A stretch of 62,264 nucleotides of DNA from Actinopolymorpha alba DSM 45243 (GCF_000373925.1 NZ_KB892765.1:1-62264), one strand, 5' to 3'; positions 1 to 12,021 are shown, counted from the first letter of the stretch. A program made the numbers and translations. Notes: a model not told the origin generated them from the sequence alone.

Positions 1-21
1 GCGGGCCGGCACCCGTTCTCG

Positions 22-1275
22 GTGCTGGTCGAACGGATACGTGTCCGCCTCGCCGAGGAGTCTGGTGCGCCGTTGTGGTCGACTCCAGGGGACGAGCTCA
101 CCGACCTGCTGGTCAGTCTTGAAGCTCTCTCGGCGCAGCTCGAGGCGGTCCAGCTGCAGGTGATCCGCGAGGCGGACCGGCGTGACCTGGGTGCCAGTGT
201 CGGTGCGACGGGTACGGCGGCGTTGTTGTCGTCGCTGCTGCGGATGCGCCCCGAACACGCGCGGGCGGCAGTGAAGCTGGCCAACGACCTGGACACCGTG
301 CTCCCGCTTGTGCAGTTGGCGTTGAACGCGGGCGAGATCAGCGCCGATCACGCCCGCGTGATCGCGAAGGCGATCCGCGATCTGCCGAAGGAAGCCGGCC
401 AGGAGACCCGGGCCGAGGCTGAGCAGGTGCCGGTCGAGCACGCCCGGGTCTTTGACCCCAAAGACCTTGCCGGCTTGGGCAAAGCGGTGTTGAACGCGGT
501 CGACCCGGAGCTGGCGGACAAGGTGTTGGCGAAGAAGCTCGCCGAAGAGGAAGCGAAGGCTGCCCGGCAGCGCGAACTCACCCTGTACGACGACCCCAAC
601 GGCTCCGGCACCCATATCCGCGGGAAGTTGGATCCGGTCACAGCGGACATGCTGCGCACCGCCCTCGAACCCTTGTCGAAGCCGCTGCCCACCACCGCCG
701 ACGGGCCGGATCCCCGCAGCGCGGCCCAGCGTAGAGGCGACGGGTTCGCCGAACTCATCCGCCGCTACCTCAACGCAGGTGTTTCGCCATCGCAGGGCGG
801 GGAGAAACCGCACATCGTCGTCACCATCACCGACACCGACCTGGTCAACGGCACCGGACTCGGCCGGCTGCTCCGCACCGGCACCTACGTCTCGGCTCGC
901 ACCGTGCAGGAGTGGGCGTGTGATGCCAAGATCAGCTGGTTCGGCATCCGCGACGGCGAAGTCGCCCTCTCCGACGGCACCCGCTTCTTCACCGGACGAC
1001 TCCGCAAGCTGCTGGAGCTACGAGATCGGGGCTGCGCCTTCCCCGGCTGCGACCGGCCACCGGCGTGGTGCGACGGGCACCACGTCAGGTCGTGGCTGGA
1101 AGGCGGGCCGACCACGCTGTCCAACGGGGCCCTGCTTTGCGGTCACCATCACCGCCTCATCCACCAAGACACCTGGCAAGTCCAGCTTGCAGCCGACGGG
1201 ATGCCTGAATTCATTCCCCCCGAATGGATCGACCAGCAACGCAACCCCATCCGCAACAACCGCCTCCGAACCTGA
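22..1275 (+). CDS. DUF222 / HNH endonuclease domain protein (5' end may lie outside window)
   Basis: The last ~90 residues carry a typical HNH nuclease motif (CAFPGCDRP, then WCDGHHVRSW, then LLCGHHHRLIH), preceded by a long helical DUF222 region. This is the 13E12-type family common, often in many copies, in actinobacteria; the biological role of the family is not settled, although the HNH fold implies DNA cleavage. The start given is a GTG, but the frame stays open to base 1, so the true start may be upstream of the window. About 417 residues is a normal length. It is followed by a strong hairpin terminator and stands alone. Confidence 0.85.
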   Translation: MLVERIRVRLAEESGAPLWSTPGDELTDLLVSLEALSAQLEAVQLQVIREADRRDLGASVGATGTAALLSSLLRMRPEHARAAVKLANDLDTVLPLVQLALNAGEISADHARVIAKAIRDLPKEAGQETRAEAEQVPVEHARVFDPKDLAGLGKAVLNAVDPELADKVLAKKLAEEEAKAARQRELTLYDDPNGSGTHIRGKLDPVTADMLRTALEPLSKPLPTTADGPDPRSAAQRRGDGFAELIRRYLNAGVSPSQGGEKPHIVVTITDTDLVNGTGLGRLLRTGTYVSARTVQEWACDAKISWFGIRDGEVALSDGTRFFTGRLRKLLELRDRGCAFPGCDRPPAWCDGHHVRSWLEGGPTTLSNGALLCGHHHRLIHQDTWQVQLAADGMPEFIPPEWIDQQRNPIRNNRLRT

Positions 1276-1300
1276 CAGGTAAGGAGCAGCAGAACTTCGC

Positions 1301-1328
1301 CCGACCGCGACCGGAGTTTCGCGGTCGG
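1301..1328 (+). terminator. Intrinsic terminator of the HNH gene
   Basis: A perfect 10-bp stem (CCGACCGCGA / TCGCGGTCGG) with an 8-nt loop lies 26 bases after the HNH stop codon. There is no clear T-tract, as is usual in GC-rich actinobacteria. Confidence 0.6.
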
Positions 1329-1480
1329 ACCCCATTCCGGCTGGTGGCGTTCAGACGTCGTGTGGCCGCGCCGCCACACCGGTGCGAAGCGGCGGTCGAG
1401 AGCCACCTGCGGCTGTGTAGTTTGAGGACATTGCTACCCCCTCACGTGTCGGCTGGGGGTAACGACCAACAGGAGGATCC

Positions 1481-1909
1481 ATGGCCACAACGCGAACGGC
1501 GAATGCCCATTGGGAGGGCTCCCTCATGCAGGGCGCTGGCCGTGTCTCGCTCGACTCGTCTGGACTCGGGACGTACGACGTCACCTGGGCGGCGCGTTCG
1601 GAGGAGAAGTCGGGCGGGAAGACCAGCCCCGAGGAGCTCATCGCCGCCGCGCACTCGACCTGCTTCTCGATGGCACTCTCGCACGGGCTCGCGCAGGCGG
1701 GCACCCCGCCGGAGACCGTCGACACCCGGGCGGACGTGACCTTCCAGCCGGGGGAGGGCATCACCGGTATCCACCTGACGGTCCGGGCCAAGATCCCGGG
1801 CATCGATGCCGACACGTTCGCCAAGGCGGCGGAGACCGCCAAGGCCAACTGCCCGGTCTCCAAGGCACTCGCCGGCACCACGATCACCCTCGACGCCGCC
1901 CTGGTCTGA
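1481..1909 (+). CDS. osmC: OsmC family peroxiredoxin
   Basis: 142 residues, the usual length of OsmC/Ohr proteins, which reduce organic hydroperoxides in the cytoplasm using two conserved cysteines. Both are present: C61 in the HSTCFSMAL motif and C124 in the ANCPVSKAL motif. The N-terminal KTSPEELIAAAH stretch is also typical. The ATG follows a good ribosome site (AGGAGG). Monocistronic; convergent with the mscS gene. Confidence 0.93.
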   Translation: MATTRTANAHWEGSLMQGAGRVSLDSSGLGTYDVTWAARSEEKSGGKTSPEELIAAAHSTCFSMALSHGLAQAGTPPETVDTRADVTFQPGEGITGIHLTVRAKIPGIDADTFAKAAETAKANCPVSKALAGTTITLDAALV

Positions 1910-2012
1910 AACCGCGGACGACACACCCGGTGCCGCAACCGCAGGACGCGACGGCGACCTGCCAGAGGAAAGCTTCCGAGCTGAGCCGCTGGCGGGTCGC
2001 CGTCCCCCTGAG

Positions 2013-2059
2013 CGGAGCGGGAACGCCTAACGGAGCGGGAAACGCCTAACGGAGCGGGG
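2013..2059. repeat. Short tandem repeat between osmC and mscS
   Basis: Two and a half copies of CGGAGCGGGAACGCCTAA (18 nt; second copy 19 nt with one extra A) run up to the stop of the mscS-like gene. Non-coding as far as I can see. Confidence 0.75.
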
Positions 2060-2064
2060 AGTGG

Positions 2065-3024
2065 CTAGCTGGGTACGTCGACCGCACCGGCCGCGCCCGC
2101 CGACTGGCCGGGCCAGAGCGGCGCGGGTACGCGAACACCCTCCCGGTCGAACACGTCCTTGAGCCGGAGCCGCAGCTCCCGCTGGACCCCGAACTGCTCG
2201 TTCGGAGCGCACCGGCCGACGACCCGGATCGTGACGGCCGCGCCGTTGATCTGCTCGAGCCCGACCACGTGCGGCGCCTCCAGGATCCGGTCGCGCCACT
2301 CCTCCTCGTCGGCCAGCGACCGGGCCACGTCGTTGATCAGCCCTTCCAGCCGCGGGATGTCCTCGTCGTAGGCGACTGAGACGTCGAGCACGAGGCTCGA
2401 CCAGCCCTGGCTGCGGTTGCCGACACGGATGATCTCGCCGTTGCGGACGTGCCAGAGGATGCCGTCACCGTCCCGGAGCCGGGTCACGCGCAGGCCGACG
2501 CCCTCCACGGTGCCGGTGGCCTGGCCCATGTCGATCACGTCGCCGACGCCGTACTGATCCTCCAGCAGCATGAACACGCCGGAGATGAAGTCCTTGACGA
2601 GGTTCTGGGCCCCGAACCCGAGGGCGACACCAACGACACCCGCGCTGGCGAGCACCGGCCCGAGTTGGAAGCTGAGTTCGTTCAGGACCATCAGCGCGAC
2701 CATGCCGCCGACGACGACGGTCGTGATGCTCTTGAAGAGCGAGCCGAGCGCTTGGGCCCGCTGGCCCCGGCGTTCGTTGTAGAGGGTGGAACTGTTGCCG
2801 ATGATCTGGGCCGCCCGCTTGCTGCCGAACAGATGCTTGGGCGGCGCGAGTCCCGCGGCCTTGGCGACGAGCCGGTCGATGACTCGTTGGACCACCAGCC
2901 GCAGCACGATGCCCATGACGATCAGGAACACGATGCGGGTGGGTGCTTCTGCCGCCTTGGCAAATTCGTCCCAGGTCAGTGCGGAAACCATCTGGCCATT
3001 CTGCACAGCCTGACCAAACCGCAC
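2065..3024 (-). CDS. MscS family mechanosensitive ion channel
   Basis: Membrane channel of the MscS family, which releases solutes on hypo-osmotic shock. A hydrophobic helix (RIVFLIVMGIVLRLVV) lies near residues 30-45. Two more follow around residues 100-140, then the pore-lining Gly/Ala-rich helix and the conserved stretch VGVALGFGAQNLVKDF. The cytoplasmic beta domain has the family features VEGVGLRVTRLRDGDG and RNGEIIRVGN. About 319 residues, normal for the short MscS class. The start is a GTG with AGGA upstream; an ATG at 2991 is an alternative. Confidence 0.9.
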   Translation of the reverse strand: MRFGQAVQNGQMVSALTWDEFAKAAEAPTRIVFLIVMGIVLRLVVQRVIDRLVAKAAGLAPPKHLFGSKRAAQIIGNSSTLYNERRGQRAQALGSLFKSITTVVVGGMVALMVLNELSFQLGPVLASAGVVGVALGFGAQNLVKDFISGVFMLLEDQYGVGDVIDMGQATGTVEGVGLRVTRLRDGDGILWHVRNGEIIRVGNRSQGWSSLVLDVSVAYDEDIPRLEGLINDVARSLADEEEWRDRILEAPHVVGLEQINGAAVTIRVVGRCAPNEQFGVQRELRLRLKDVFDREGVRVPAPLWPGQSAGAAGAVDVPS

Positions 3025-3257
3025 AGTCGTGGTCCTGCGGCTACCTGAAAGCGCGAAGGTGGTTCGTCACCTTCCTCCCTTGGTGTCCTGTCCGTGCCCC
3101 GTCCTACTCTGAGGTGGACCACGAAGGGAGCCCGCGTCGATGTCCACGCACACCACCATCCATCGCTCGGCGAGGGCCGGATGGTGCTGCTCGGCGACGT
3201 GCGTGGATCATTCGCGATCCCGGGTCGACCGCTGGAAGCAGGAGTGGAGTGGGTACG

Positions 3258-3665
3258 GTGTCGTTCGTGAAGAATGCTCAAGGGATGGTTGGCCGGGCCG
3301 TACGCCGGGCCCTCGTGCTCGGTGCCGCGACCGGCCTGGCCATGACGGCCATGGTTTCCGCTGCCGGAGCGGCGACGCCCGACAGCTGGGAGAAGGAAGA
3401 CCCGATGCCGATGATCGAGGTGCTCGGCATCTATGCCGGCATCCCGCTGGCGATGTTCGGTCTGATCACCCTTCTGGTCTTCACACCGTCCCTCATCCGC
3501 GGGTCCGGCAGCCGGCCTGGTGGCTCCTGGCAGGCGGAGTCCGAGTGGTTCGGTGCCCGGCCGGCCAGCGACTCCACCGGCGGCGAGGAATCCACGAGCG
3601 GGGCCAAGGCCTCGCTCGAGGCGCCCTCGAACCCAACCCAGGGGGGCGCGGGTGGCCAGTGGTGA
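3258..3665 (+). CDS. ctaJ: Probable aa3-type cytochrome oxidase accessory subunit CtaJ-like membrane protein
   Basis: Small membrane protein of 135 residues with a signal-like segment (RRALVLGAATGLAMTAMV, about residues 15-32) and a second transmembrane helix (LGIYAGIPLAMFGLITLLVF). The charged tail is rich in Gly and Ser. It is followed by, and overlaps by 14 bases, a DUF5130 gene. In mycobacteria the respiratory supercomplex contains CtaJ, encoded beside a DUF5130 protein; gene order and topology here suggest the same pair. The start is a GTG chosen because GTGGAG lies 8 bases upstream; GTG codons at 3249 and 3267 are alternatives. The function rests on context, not on a diagnostic motif. 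Confidence 0.6.
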   Translation: MSFVKNAQGMVGRAVRRALVLGAATGLAMTAMVSAAGAATPDSWEKEDPMPMIEVLGIYAGIPLAMFGLITLLVFTPSLIRGSGSRPGGSWQAESEWFGARPASDSTGGEESTSGAKASLEAPSNPTQGGAGGQW

Positions 3666-4041
3666 CACCTTCAGCCCGCGCGAGCGTGACGAGCTGGATC
3701 GGGCGGTCCGGGTCGCGGGGGAGTTCTCCGGCCTGAGCTTCTCGGCCTACGTCGGGGAGCCCGACGGAGACTTCCGCTCCTACGCCGAACACCTGCACGC
3801 CGCCCTCCCCAACGCCGCCCGTAGCGTCCTCGTCGCCGTCGATCCCAGGGGACGGCAGCTGGAGATCGTCACCGGCAAGGAAGCCCGTCGGGTGTTGAGT
3901 GACGCCGACTGCCAGCTGGTGATTCTCGGGATGCAGTCGGCCTTCGCCGGGGGCGACCTCGTGGGCGGCCTGGTCACCGGCATCCAGCAACTCGGTGAGC
4001 ACGCCCGGCAACCCCCGACCGTCCATACCGACGAGCCGTAA
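3652..4041 (+). CDS. DUF5130 family protein (TPM-like; respiratory supercomplex association factor in mycobacteria)
   Basis: 129 residues: FSPRERDELDRAV, then AYVGEPDGDFRSYAEHLH, then VLVAVDPRGRQLEIVTG, the DUF5130/TPM-like fold. In mycobacteria the homologue binds the bc1-aa3 supercomplex. The gene overlaps the upstream CtaJ-like gene, starting at a GTG after a G-rich ribosome site, so the two are probably translated together. Soluble by sequence (no helix long enough to cross a membrane). Confidence 0.8.
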   Translation: MASGDTFSPRERDELDRAVRVAGEFSGLSFSAYVGEPDGDFRSYAEHLHAALPNAARSVLVAVDPRGRQLEIVTGKEARRVLSDADCQLVILGMQSAFAGGDLVGGLVTGIQQLGEHARQPPTVHTDEP

Positions 4042-4055
4042 GGAGCGGGGTACCC

Positions 4056-4904
4056 GTGAGTGAGCTGTTCGTTGACCGGCAGCCCGCCGCACTGGGGCCG
4101 CTACCCGCCGGTTACCACCGTCTTTTCGCCCGGTTGCTTGACGTCGTGGAGCACGACGAACGGATCCGGGCGCTCTGGCTTTCGGGATCGCTGGCCCGTG
4201 GGGTCGCCGACGCCGGGTCGGATCTCGACATCATCCTCGCCGTTCGCGACGCGGACTTCGACACGTACGCCGCGACGTGGCGGGACTGGCTCGCCACGGT
4301 GACGCCTACCCTCCTGGCGCGGGAGTTGTCGTACGCCGCCGGCTGCTTCTACTCGACGACGACCGAGTGCCTGCGGCTCGACGTCGTAGCCGAACCCGTC
4401 AGCGGTCTGGGCGAGACGCCGCACCGTCGCCGGGTGGTGGTGCTCGACCGCGACGGCCTGGACGCACTGGTGCCGGAGCCGAAGCCTCGGCCGGGACCTG
4501 ACCCCGCTCGGATGGCCGGGCTGGTTGAGGAGTTCTACCGCCAGCTGGCAATCTTTCCGCCCGCCGTGGTCGCCCGCGCCGACTGGCTGCTCGGTGTGGT
4601 CGGCGTACAGGGAAACCGGCAGATGCTCTATGACCTGTTCGTCGAGGCGAACCAACCGCTGCCGCCGATGGGCGTCAAGCAGTGGAGCTCGAAGCTAACC
4701 CCCGAACAACGCGCCGCGCTCCAGGCCCTTCCTCCGCTGGACGCGCGGCCAGAGTCGTTGGTCGCGGCGATGCGGGCCACCGAGCAGGCGTGGCGTACGA
4801 CCGGCCGCGCCACTCTCGAAGCCGCTGGCGGCGCGTGGCCGGCGGAGCTGGCCGACGCCGCGACCGTGTACTTCGAACGCGAGGTCGGCCGCGGCCCTGA
4901 ATGA
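4056..4904 (+). CDS. Nucleotidyltransferase-domain protein
   Basis: 282 residues with the minimal nucleotidyltransferase signature GSLARGVADAGSDLDI near residues 44-60, i.e. the G-S..(D)LD metal-binding pair of the polymerase-beta-like fold. Family members transfer nucleotides to small molecules, proteins or aminoglycosides; the substrate cannot be told from sequence. The GTG start follows AAGGAG. Its last codons run into a 30-bp stem hairpin. Probably a single gene; 14 bases after the DUF5130 gene, so read-through is possible. Confidence 0.75.
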   Translation: MSELFVDRQPAALGPLPAGYHRLFARLLDVVEHDERIRALWLSGSLARGVADAGSDLDIILAVRDADFDTYAATWRDWLATVTPTLLARELSYAAGCFYSTTTECLRLDVVAEPVSGLGETPHRRRVVVLDRDGLDALVPEPKPRPGPDPARMAGLVEEFYRQLAIFPPAVVARADWLLGVVGVQGNRQMLYDLFVEANQPLPPMGVKQWSSKLTPEQRAALQALPPLDARPESLVAAMRATEQAWRTTGRATLEAAGGAWPAELADAATVYFEREVGRGPE

Positions 4905-4991
4905 TCACGTTTACGTGGTCATTACCTGCCTCACATGGCATCCATGCCATGCAAAGCGGACAATGACTACGTAAACGTGATCATTCAGGGC
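4894..4991. terminator. Long hairpin between convergent genes (shares core with the 26.8-kb hairpin)
   Basis: Inverted repeat with 30-nt arms (4894-4923 and 4962-4991), one mismatch, around a 38-nt loop that itself contains a small palindrome (ATGGCAT / ATGCCAT). The left arm covers the stop codon of the nucleotidyltransferase gene; the right arm ends 15 bases before the stop of pepN. The core AATGATCACGTTTACGTGG recurs with one change in the hairpin at 26772-26863. Position suggests bidirectional termination. Confidence 0.75.
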
Positions 4992-5006
4992 GGCTCGCGC
5001 GCCCCG

Positions 5007-7562
<2,556 letters not shown>

Positions 7563-7703
7563 GAGGCTCATCTTTGCACGGTGGCACGCGCGGTGAGCGG
7601 TCGTACGTGGCCGGATGCTGATCGCTTTCCGGCAGGGGCCGTGAGGACGGGAATGCGTGCGCGCACAGACGTTGTTGTCCTGCCAGGCGACTAAGGAGCG
7701 ATC

Positions 7704-8333
7704 ATGGCTGGGAAGCGGGAGACCGCCGATTTCTGGTTCGACCCGATCTGTCCGTGGGCGTGGATCACCTCCCGCTGGATGCTCGAGGTGGAGAAGGTAC
7801 GCCCGGTGGAAACCCGCTGGCACGTGATGAGCCTGGCGGTCCTCAACGCCGGACGTGACCTGCCCGAGGACTACAAGAAGTCGATGGAGACGGCGTGGGG
7901 TCCGGTCCGGATCGCGATCGCCGCCGCGCAGCGAGCCGAGCAGGCCGGGGAGGACCCGAGTCCGGTGCTCGGCCGCCTCTACACCGAACTCGGCACCCGC
8001 TTCCACCACGAGAAGAAACCCCGCGAGCGCGCGACGTACGAAGAGGCGCTCGAGGCGGCCGGCCTGCCCCGCGACCTCGCGGACGCCGCCGACGTCACCG
8101 ACCATGACGACGCGCTGCGCAAGAGCCACACCGAGGGCATGGACCAGGTGGGGTACGAGGTGGGTACGCCGGTGATCAGCGTGGCCGGCTCGGCGTTCTT
8201 CGGTCCGGTCCTGTCGCCGATCCCGCGCGGTGAAGACGCCGGCAAGCTCTGGGACGGCGTACGGCTCGTCGCGGGCACCGACGGCTTCTTCGAGCTGAAG
8301 CGCAGCCGTACCCGCGGGCCGGTCTTCGACTAG
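7704..8333 (+). CDS. DsbA-family thiol oxidoreductase of the Rv2466c (mycothiol-dependent) type, with monothiol active site
   Basis: 209 residues, colinear by inspection with the mycobacterial mycothiol-dependent reductase Rv2466c: [65 protein letters not shown]. In that family the thioredoxin-fold active site is CPWC. Here residues 16-19 are CPWA, so the resolving cysteine is absent, which suggests a monothiol mechanism that relies on mycothiol. The ATG is preceded by AAGGAG. The stop lies 8 bases from the stop of the convergent M36 gene. Confidence 0.9.
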   Translation: MAGKRETADFWFDPICPWAWITSRWMLEVEKVRPVETRWHVMSLAVLNAGRDLPEDYKKSMETAWGPVRIAIAAAQRAEQAGEDPSPVLGRLYTELGTRFHHEKKPRERATYEEALEAAGLPRDLADAADVTDHDDALRKSHTEGMDQVGYEVGTPVISVAGSAFFGPVLSPIPRGEDAGKLWDGVRLVAGTDGFFELKRSRTRGPVFD

Positions 8334-8341
8334 GAGTCGGC

Positions 8342-11300
8342 TCAGTCCCACACCGCGTAGGGCAGCGGCGACCGGGCCGGGGCGGGATCAGAGCCGTAGA
8401 CCATGAACTCCGCGAGCGCGGCGTCGTCAACCTTGCCGGACGCCAGGCAGTTGGAGGTTGACAGCGGATCCGACTCCTGCTCGCCGTGGTAGGTGCTGTT
8501 GCCGGTGCACTGCGTGTCGAGGATGACCAGCCGTACGTCCGTGGCGGGCGTGTCGGGAACGTCGAACGCACGGAAGGTGAGGTCCGGCGTGATCGGACGC
8601 GGCCGCCCAGCGGGGAACGCATCGCCCGGCGAGGTGTAGATCCGCTGCCACTGTCCCGGCGCGTCGACGGCACAGGGGTTGGATGGGGCGCGGACGCAGG
8701 TCTCGATCGCGAACCTCCGGAGCGCGGCGAAGCGGTCGGCGGTGCGGGCACTCACCTTCACCGACCGCACCGTCCGGGGCGCGGACCCGGCGAGGTCGAC
8801 CGCGATGGCGCTGCCCCGCACGTCGGGAGTGGACCTGCTGACCGTCCAGCTCGACGCCTCGTTGTCGTCGATGAGGGCGGCCGGTCGCGTGCCGCCCGGG
8901 CTGGTCACCACGGTCGCGCCGTTGCTGGCTGAGGCGAGGTTACGGCTGAGGTGGAGCGTGAGATAGCGGGTACGCCCCGCCTTGATGGTGGTCGTCGTAC
9001 GCCCCATCCCGAAGCCCGGTGCCGACCAGGTGAGGTCGTAGGTCCCGGCCACCAGGGCGAGGTCGCGGGCCAGCGGGCTGCCGGGATCGGTGTCGACCAC
9101 CGGCGTCGAGGGCGCGGCGTACCTCCCCAGGTACACCGTGACGTTGATGGGTGTTCCGGTGTGGCGGTCGCGGGCGTCGACGATCAGGCGGCCCGACCGG
9201 ATGCGGGGAGTGAGGTCGGCCGGTGCGGTGAAATCCGGAACGCCGGGCCGGCGGCCGGCGGGTGGCTTCGCGTCCGGTCCGAGGCCCCGACGCGCGAAGG
9301 CCGCCCAGAGTTCGCTGGCGTTCGCGCCGTCGAAGCGCATCCGGTCGGCGGCGAGAAGCGCGTCGCGGGCATCCACCATCGTGACGCTGCTCTGCTGGAG
9401 CAGGAGCGAGTCGAACAGCAGCTGTATCCATCGCCGGTTGCCCGGACACCGTGCGACCGGGCGGTCGCCGCCGGCACACAGCTGCTGCGCGACCTTGTCT
9501 GATGCCGGGGCCTCGCCGTCGTACTTCCTGACCAGCGCCTGCCGGATGTCCCAGTTGATGGCGGACCAGATCTCGCCGTCGGCGGCTCGGTTCCCGGGGT
9601 CGAAGCCCGCGTTCGTGACATTGAGCGGGCTGGATCCGAGGCGGTAGTTGCGGACGCCGTGCCGTGGATTGCCGGCGACGTACGCTCCGATCGCGGTCGG
9701 CGGGCTGCCGTCGAGACTGCTGCCGCCGTACTCCAGGAGGAACTCCGCGGCCAGCAGGTCTGACCATGCCTCGCCGACCGGGTGTCCCTGCGTACCGATG
9801 ATCCCGGTGTCGGGTCCGCCGACCATCCGGTTGGTGACCGCGTGGGCGTACTCGTGCGCTACCACGGTGGCGTCGAAGGCGCTGTCGACACAGGGTCCGT
9901 ACCACCCGGCCGCCAACGGCTGGAAGAGATAGTGGCTGGCGATCGCGGGGAGGCCGTCCTGCAGGGTCACCTGGTTGGCGTTGTTGCGGCCGAGATAGGT
10001 CGGGTACCCACCGGTGAGGGCGCCGGCCTGGACATAGCCGATCTGCCGGTCCCCGCCCAGGCCCCCGTGCCCGGCGTCCTGCTGGAGGTTGTGGTTCGCC
10101 TCGGTGAAGCCGAGCCGATAGGTCCAGTCGTGCAGCTGGTTGTGGAGGTCGAAGACGTGCGCCGCCGCGATGGCGGCGTCGTTGCCGCCCGGCCGCAGGT
10201 TGGCGGCGTCGCATCGCGACCGCCGCCAGGCATTGCCGAACTCCCCGCCCACGGGCATCGGTTCGGCGGCTGACGACGCGCCGGCCCCGACGGCGAGTGG
10301 GCTGGTCCAGGCCGGTGAGGTGATCGCCTTGGAGTTCACGGTGAGGTGGGCGCCGGCCTGCTCGGTAAGGGTGAGGGTGCTGCCGTATGCACCGGCGTCC
10401 TCGCCGTAGGGTTCGCTCGGCCGGTAGATGAACGCCCACACGGGACCGGACGTGGTGGTGGTCCTGAGGAGAATTCCGCAGCCGGGGACGCACCCGGACG
10501 CGTCGGGGTCGAGGAGGCTCGGGTCGAGCAGGCTTGGGTCGAGCAGGTGGTCGACCCGGTCGTGGCGGATGAGGACGGCGCCGGTACCCGCGTCCACGAA
10601 CGACGTCGAGGCGGCCGCGGTGCCGTCCTGCACGTCGACGACGTTCGTTTCGTACGCCGGCCGCACCCCTCGGCCAGGTATCCCAACCGCGACGAGCCGG
10701 GCCTGCTGGGACTGTGCCATCCCCGCGACGGTGAACGTCGTCCAGTCCCGGAGATTGGCGGCTTGGTCAATGGGACCGACGGCGTTGGGGGACACCGGCT
10801 GCCCCACCGCCGTGGCCGCGCGCAGCCAGGCCTGGACGGCGCTCAGCCTGGGGGGTTCTGGTGCGGGCGCATCGCCGTACGCCGACGAGGAGACGTAGAC
10901 GACCGCGTCGTCGGCGACGCCCACGGTGATGAGGCCGCCGGCGCCGGCCGGCAGGTCCCCGAAGCGCTCGCGGAAGACGACCACGTGCGCACGGCGACCG
11001 CCGTCACCGGCACCGGCGGCGGCGAGGGCTCCGACGCTGAGCAGCTCGAGGCCGCGAACGCGGGCTGCCGTCATGTGGAAGAGCACGCGGTTGTCCTCGA
11101 CGAACCGGCGTGCGACGGCAGCGGGCGTCCCGCGAAGGTCGGACGCGAGTGTGCCGTCGGCGGGCAACACTGACGCGGCCGTGCCAAACCGGGTCCAGCG
11201 CGCGGTCGCTCCCAGCGCGCGGATCCGGCGGAGCTGCTGAGCGGACGGAGCCACCCGCCCTTCTCGTACGTCGATGTCTTTGTTGATGGCGGGACGGCTG

Positions 11301-11461
11301 AGCACGTCTGTCCTGCTCGCCTGACTTGAGCCCTCCTCGCCCTCGGCGACAGCCGAGGTGGCGGGCAGGGTGAGGCTGCCCGTCAGGGCGAGCATGGGTA
11401 CTCCCACGGCGGTCGCGGCCTGCCGAGCGATCCGCGTGACCCAGCTGCGCGGTGTCCGCAT
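8342..11461 (-). CDS. Secreted M36 (fungalysin-type) metalloprotease
   Basis: 1039 residues. A signal peptide covers about 1-40 (twin-basic start, hydrophobic core, cleavage near ATSAVAEG). The propeptide-like region is followed by the zinc site HEYAH at 536-540 and the downstream ligand E564 in GEAWSD, the M36 arrangement. The C-terminal third looks like carbohydrate-type beta domains: a carboxypeptidase-regulatory-like segment (VTVYLGRYAAPSTP) and a discoidin-like module (NGATVVTSPGGTRPAALIDD). A small internal repeat LLDPSLLDPSLLDPD occurs before the catalytic domain. Exported protease acting on extracellular protein. Confidence 0.9.
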   Translation of the reverse strand: MRTPRSWVTRIARQAATAVGVPMLALTGSLTLPATSAVAEGEEGSSQASRTDVLSRPAINKDIDVREGRVAPSAQQLRRIRALGATARWTRFGTAASVLPADGTLASDLRGTPAAVARRFVEDNRVLFHMTAARVRGLELLSVGALAAAGAGDGGRRAHVVVFRERFGDLPAGAGGLITVGVADDAVVYVSSSAYGDAPAPEPPRLSAVQAWLRAATAVGQPVSPNAVGPIDQAANLRDWTTFTVAGMAQSQQARLVAVGIPGRGVRPAYETNVVDVQDGTAAASTSFVDAGTGAVLIRHDRVDHLLDPSLLDPSLLDPDASGCVPGCGILLRTTTTSGPVWAFIYRPSEPYGEDAGAYGSTLTLTEQAGAHLTVNSKAITSPAWTSPLAVGAGASSAAEPMPVGGEFGNAWRRSRCDAANLRPGGNDAAIAAAHVFDLHNQLHDWTYRLGFTEANHNLQQDAGHGGLGGDRQIGYVQAGALTGGYPTYLGRNNANQVTLQDGLPAIASHYLFQPLAAGWYGPCVDSAFDATVVAHEYAHAVTNRMVGGPDTGIIGTQGHPVGEAWSDLLAAEFLLEYGGSSLDGSPPTAIGAYVAGNPRHGVRNYRLGSSPLNVTNAGFDPGNRAADGEIWSAINWDIRQALVRKYDGEAPASDKVAQQLCAGGDRPVARCPGNRRWIQLLFDSLLLQQSSVTMVDARDALLAADRMRFDGANASELWAAFARRGLGPDAKPPAGRRPGVPDFTAPADLTPRIRSGRLIVDARDRHTGTPINVTVYLGRYAAPSTPVVDTDPGSPLARDLALVAGTYDLTWSAPGFGMGRTTTTIKAGRTRYLTLHLSRNLASASNGATVVTSPGGTRPAALIDDNEASSWTVSRSTPDVRGSAIAVDLAGSAPRTVRSVKVSARTADRFAALRRFAIETCVRAPSNPCAVDAPGQWQRIYTSPGDAFPAGRPRPITPDLTFRAFDVPDTPATDVRLVILDTQCTGNSTYHGEQESDPLSTSNCLASGKVDDAALAEFMVYGSDPAPARSPLPYAVWD

Positions 11462-11633
11462 CGCACCCCTCCGGAGCCGATCCCGTCGTGCGGGACGAAG
11501 AAGAGATGGGTTCCTTACCGAAACGACCGTGCCACAGAGGGTTACACAATGAGACGAAATCGCCGAAAATTCTACGGAGAGTAGTCACTGAAGCTTTTGT
11601 GTGGTGCCCGTCCACGAACCCGCTGCCCACTCC

Positions 11634-11698
11634 CGTGATCATGATCGTGATCGTGAAGGCGGGAGGGGACATACGTCCCGATGGCCTTCATGATCATC
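11634..11698. repeat. Imperfect hairpin repeat, copy A
   Basis: GATCGTGAAGGC (11649-11660) pairs with GCCTTCATGATC (11684-11695), with an inner stem GGGAC-ATAC-GTCCC. The same layout and much of the sequence occurs again at 12357-12404. Confidence 0.65.
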
Positions 11699-11799
11699 GG
11701 CTTCGCGGGCTTCGCGGGCTTCGTCGGCGTTTCTCGCTCACTATCCGATACACCTGGGTGTACGCCATTCGAGACGGTTGCTGTATTCAGTGAGACCCT

Positions 11800-12021
11800 G
11801 AAGACTTCAGGGTGTTATAGAGCCTGTTGCTTAATGCGCGCCCTTTTGTAAAGAGTGGGGAAAGCCCGCGGATTCCAGCGTTGGACGAGCACTCAGTGGA
11901 ACCCTGCGCTCAGAGCAGCTCGCCTGCTGAGCGTGGGGCTGCGGCCTCCGGTAGACCTCAGGGATGAACATCGTTCTCATCTATCAAAAAGCAACAGGCT
12001 CTATAGCACCCCAAAATCTTC
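11800..12021. mobile_element. MITE-like inverted-repeat element (remnant)
   Basis: A perfect 17-bp inverted repeat, TATAGAGCCTGTTGCTT at 11816-11832 and its complement at 11989-12005, continues with imperfect matching outward for another ~16 bases on both sides (11800-11832 versus 11989-12021). The ~155-bp interior has no full gene. The shape suggests a small non-autonomous transposon or the fused ends of a deleted insertion sequence. TATA next to both tips could be a target duplication or part of the repeat. Confidence 0.5.
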
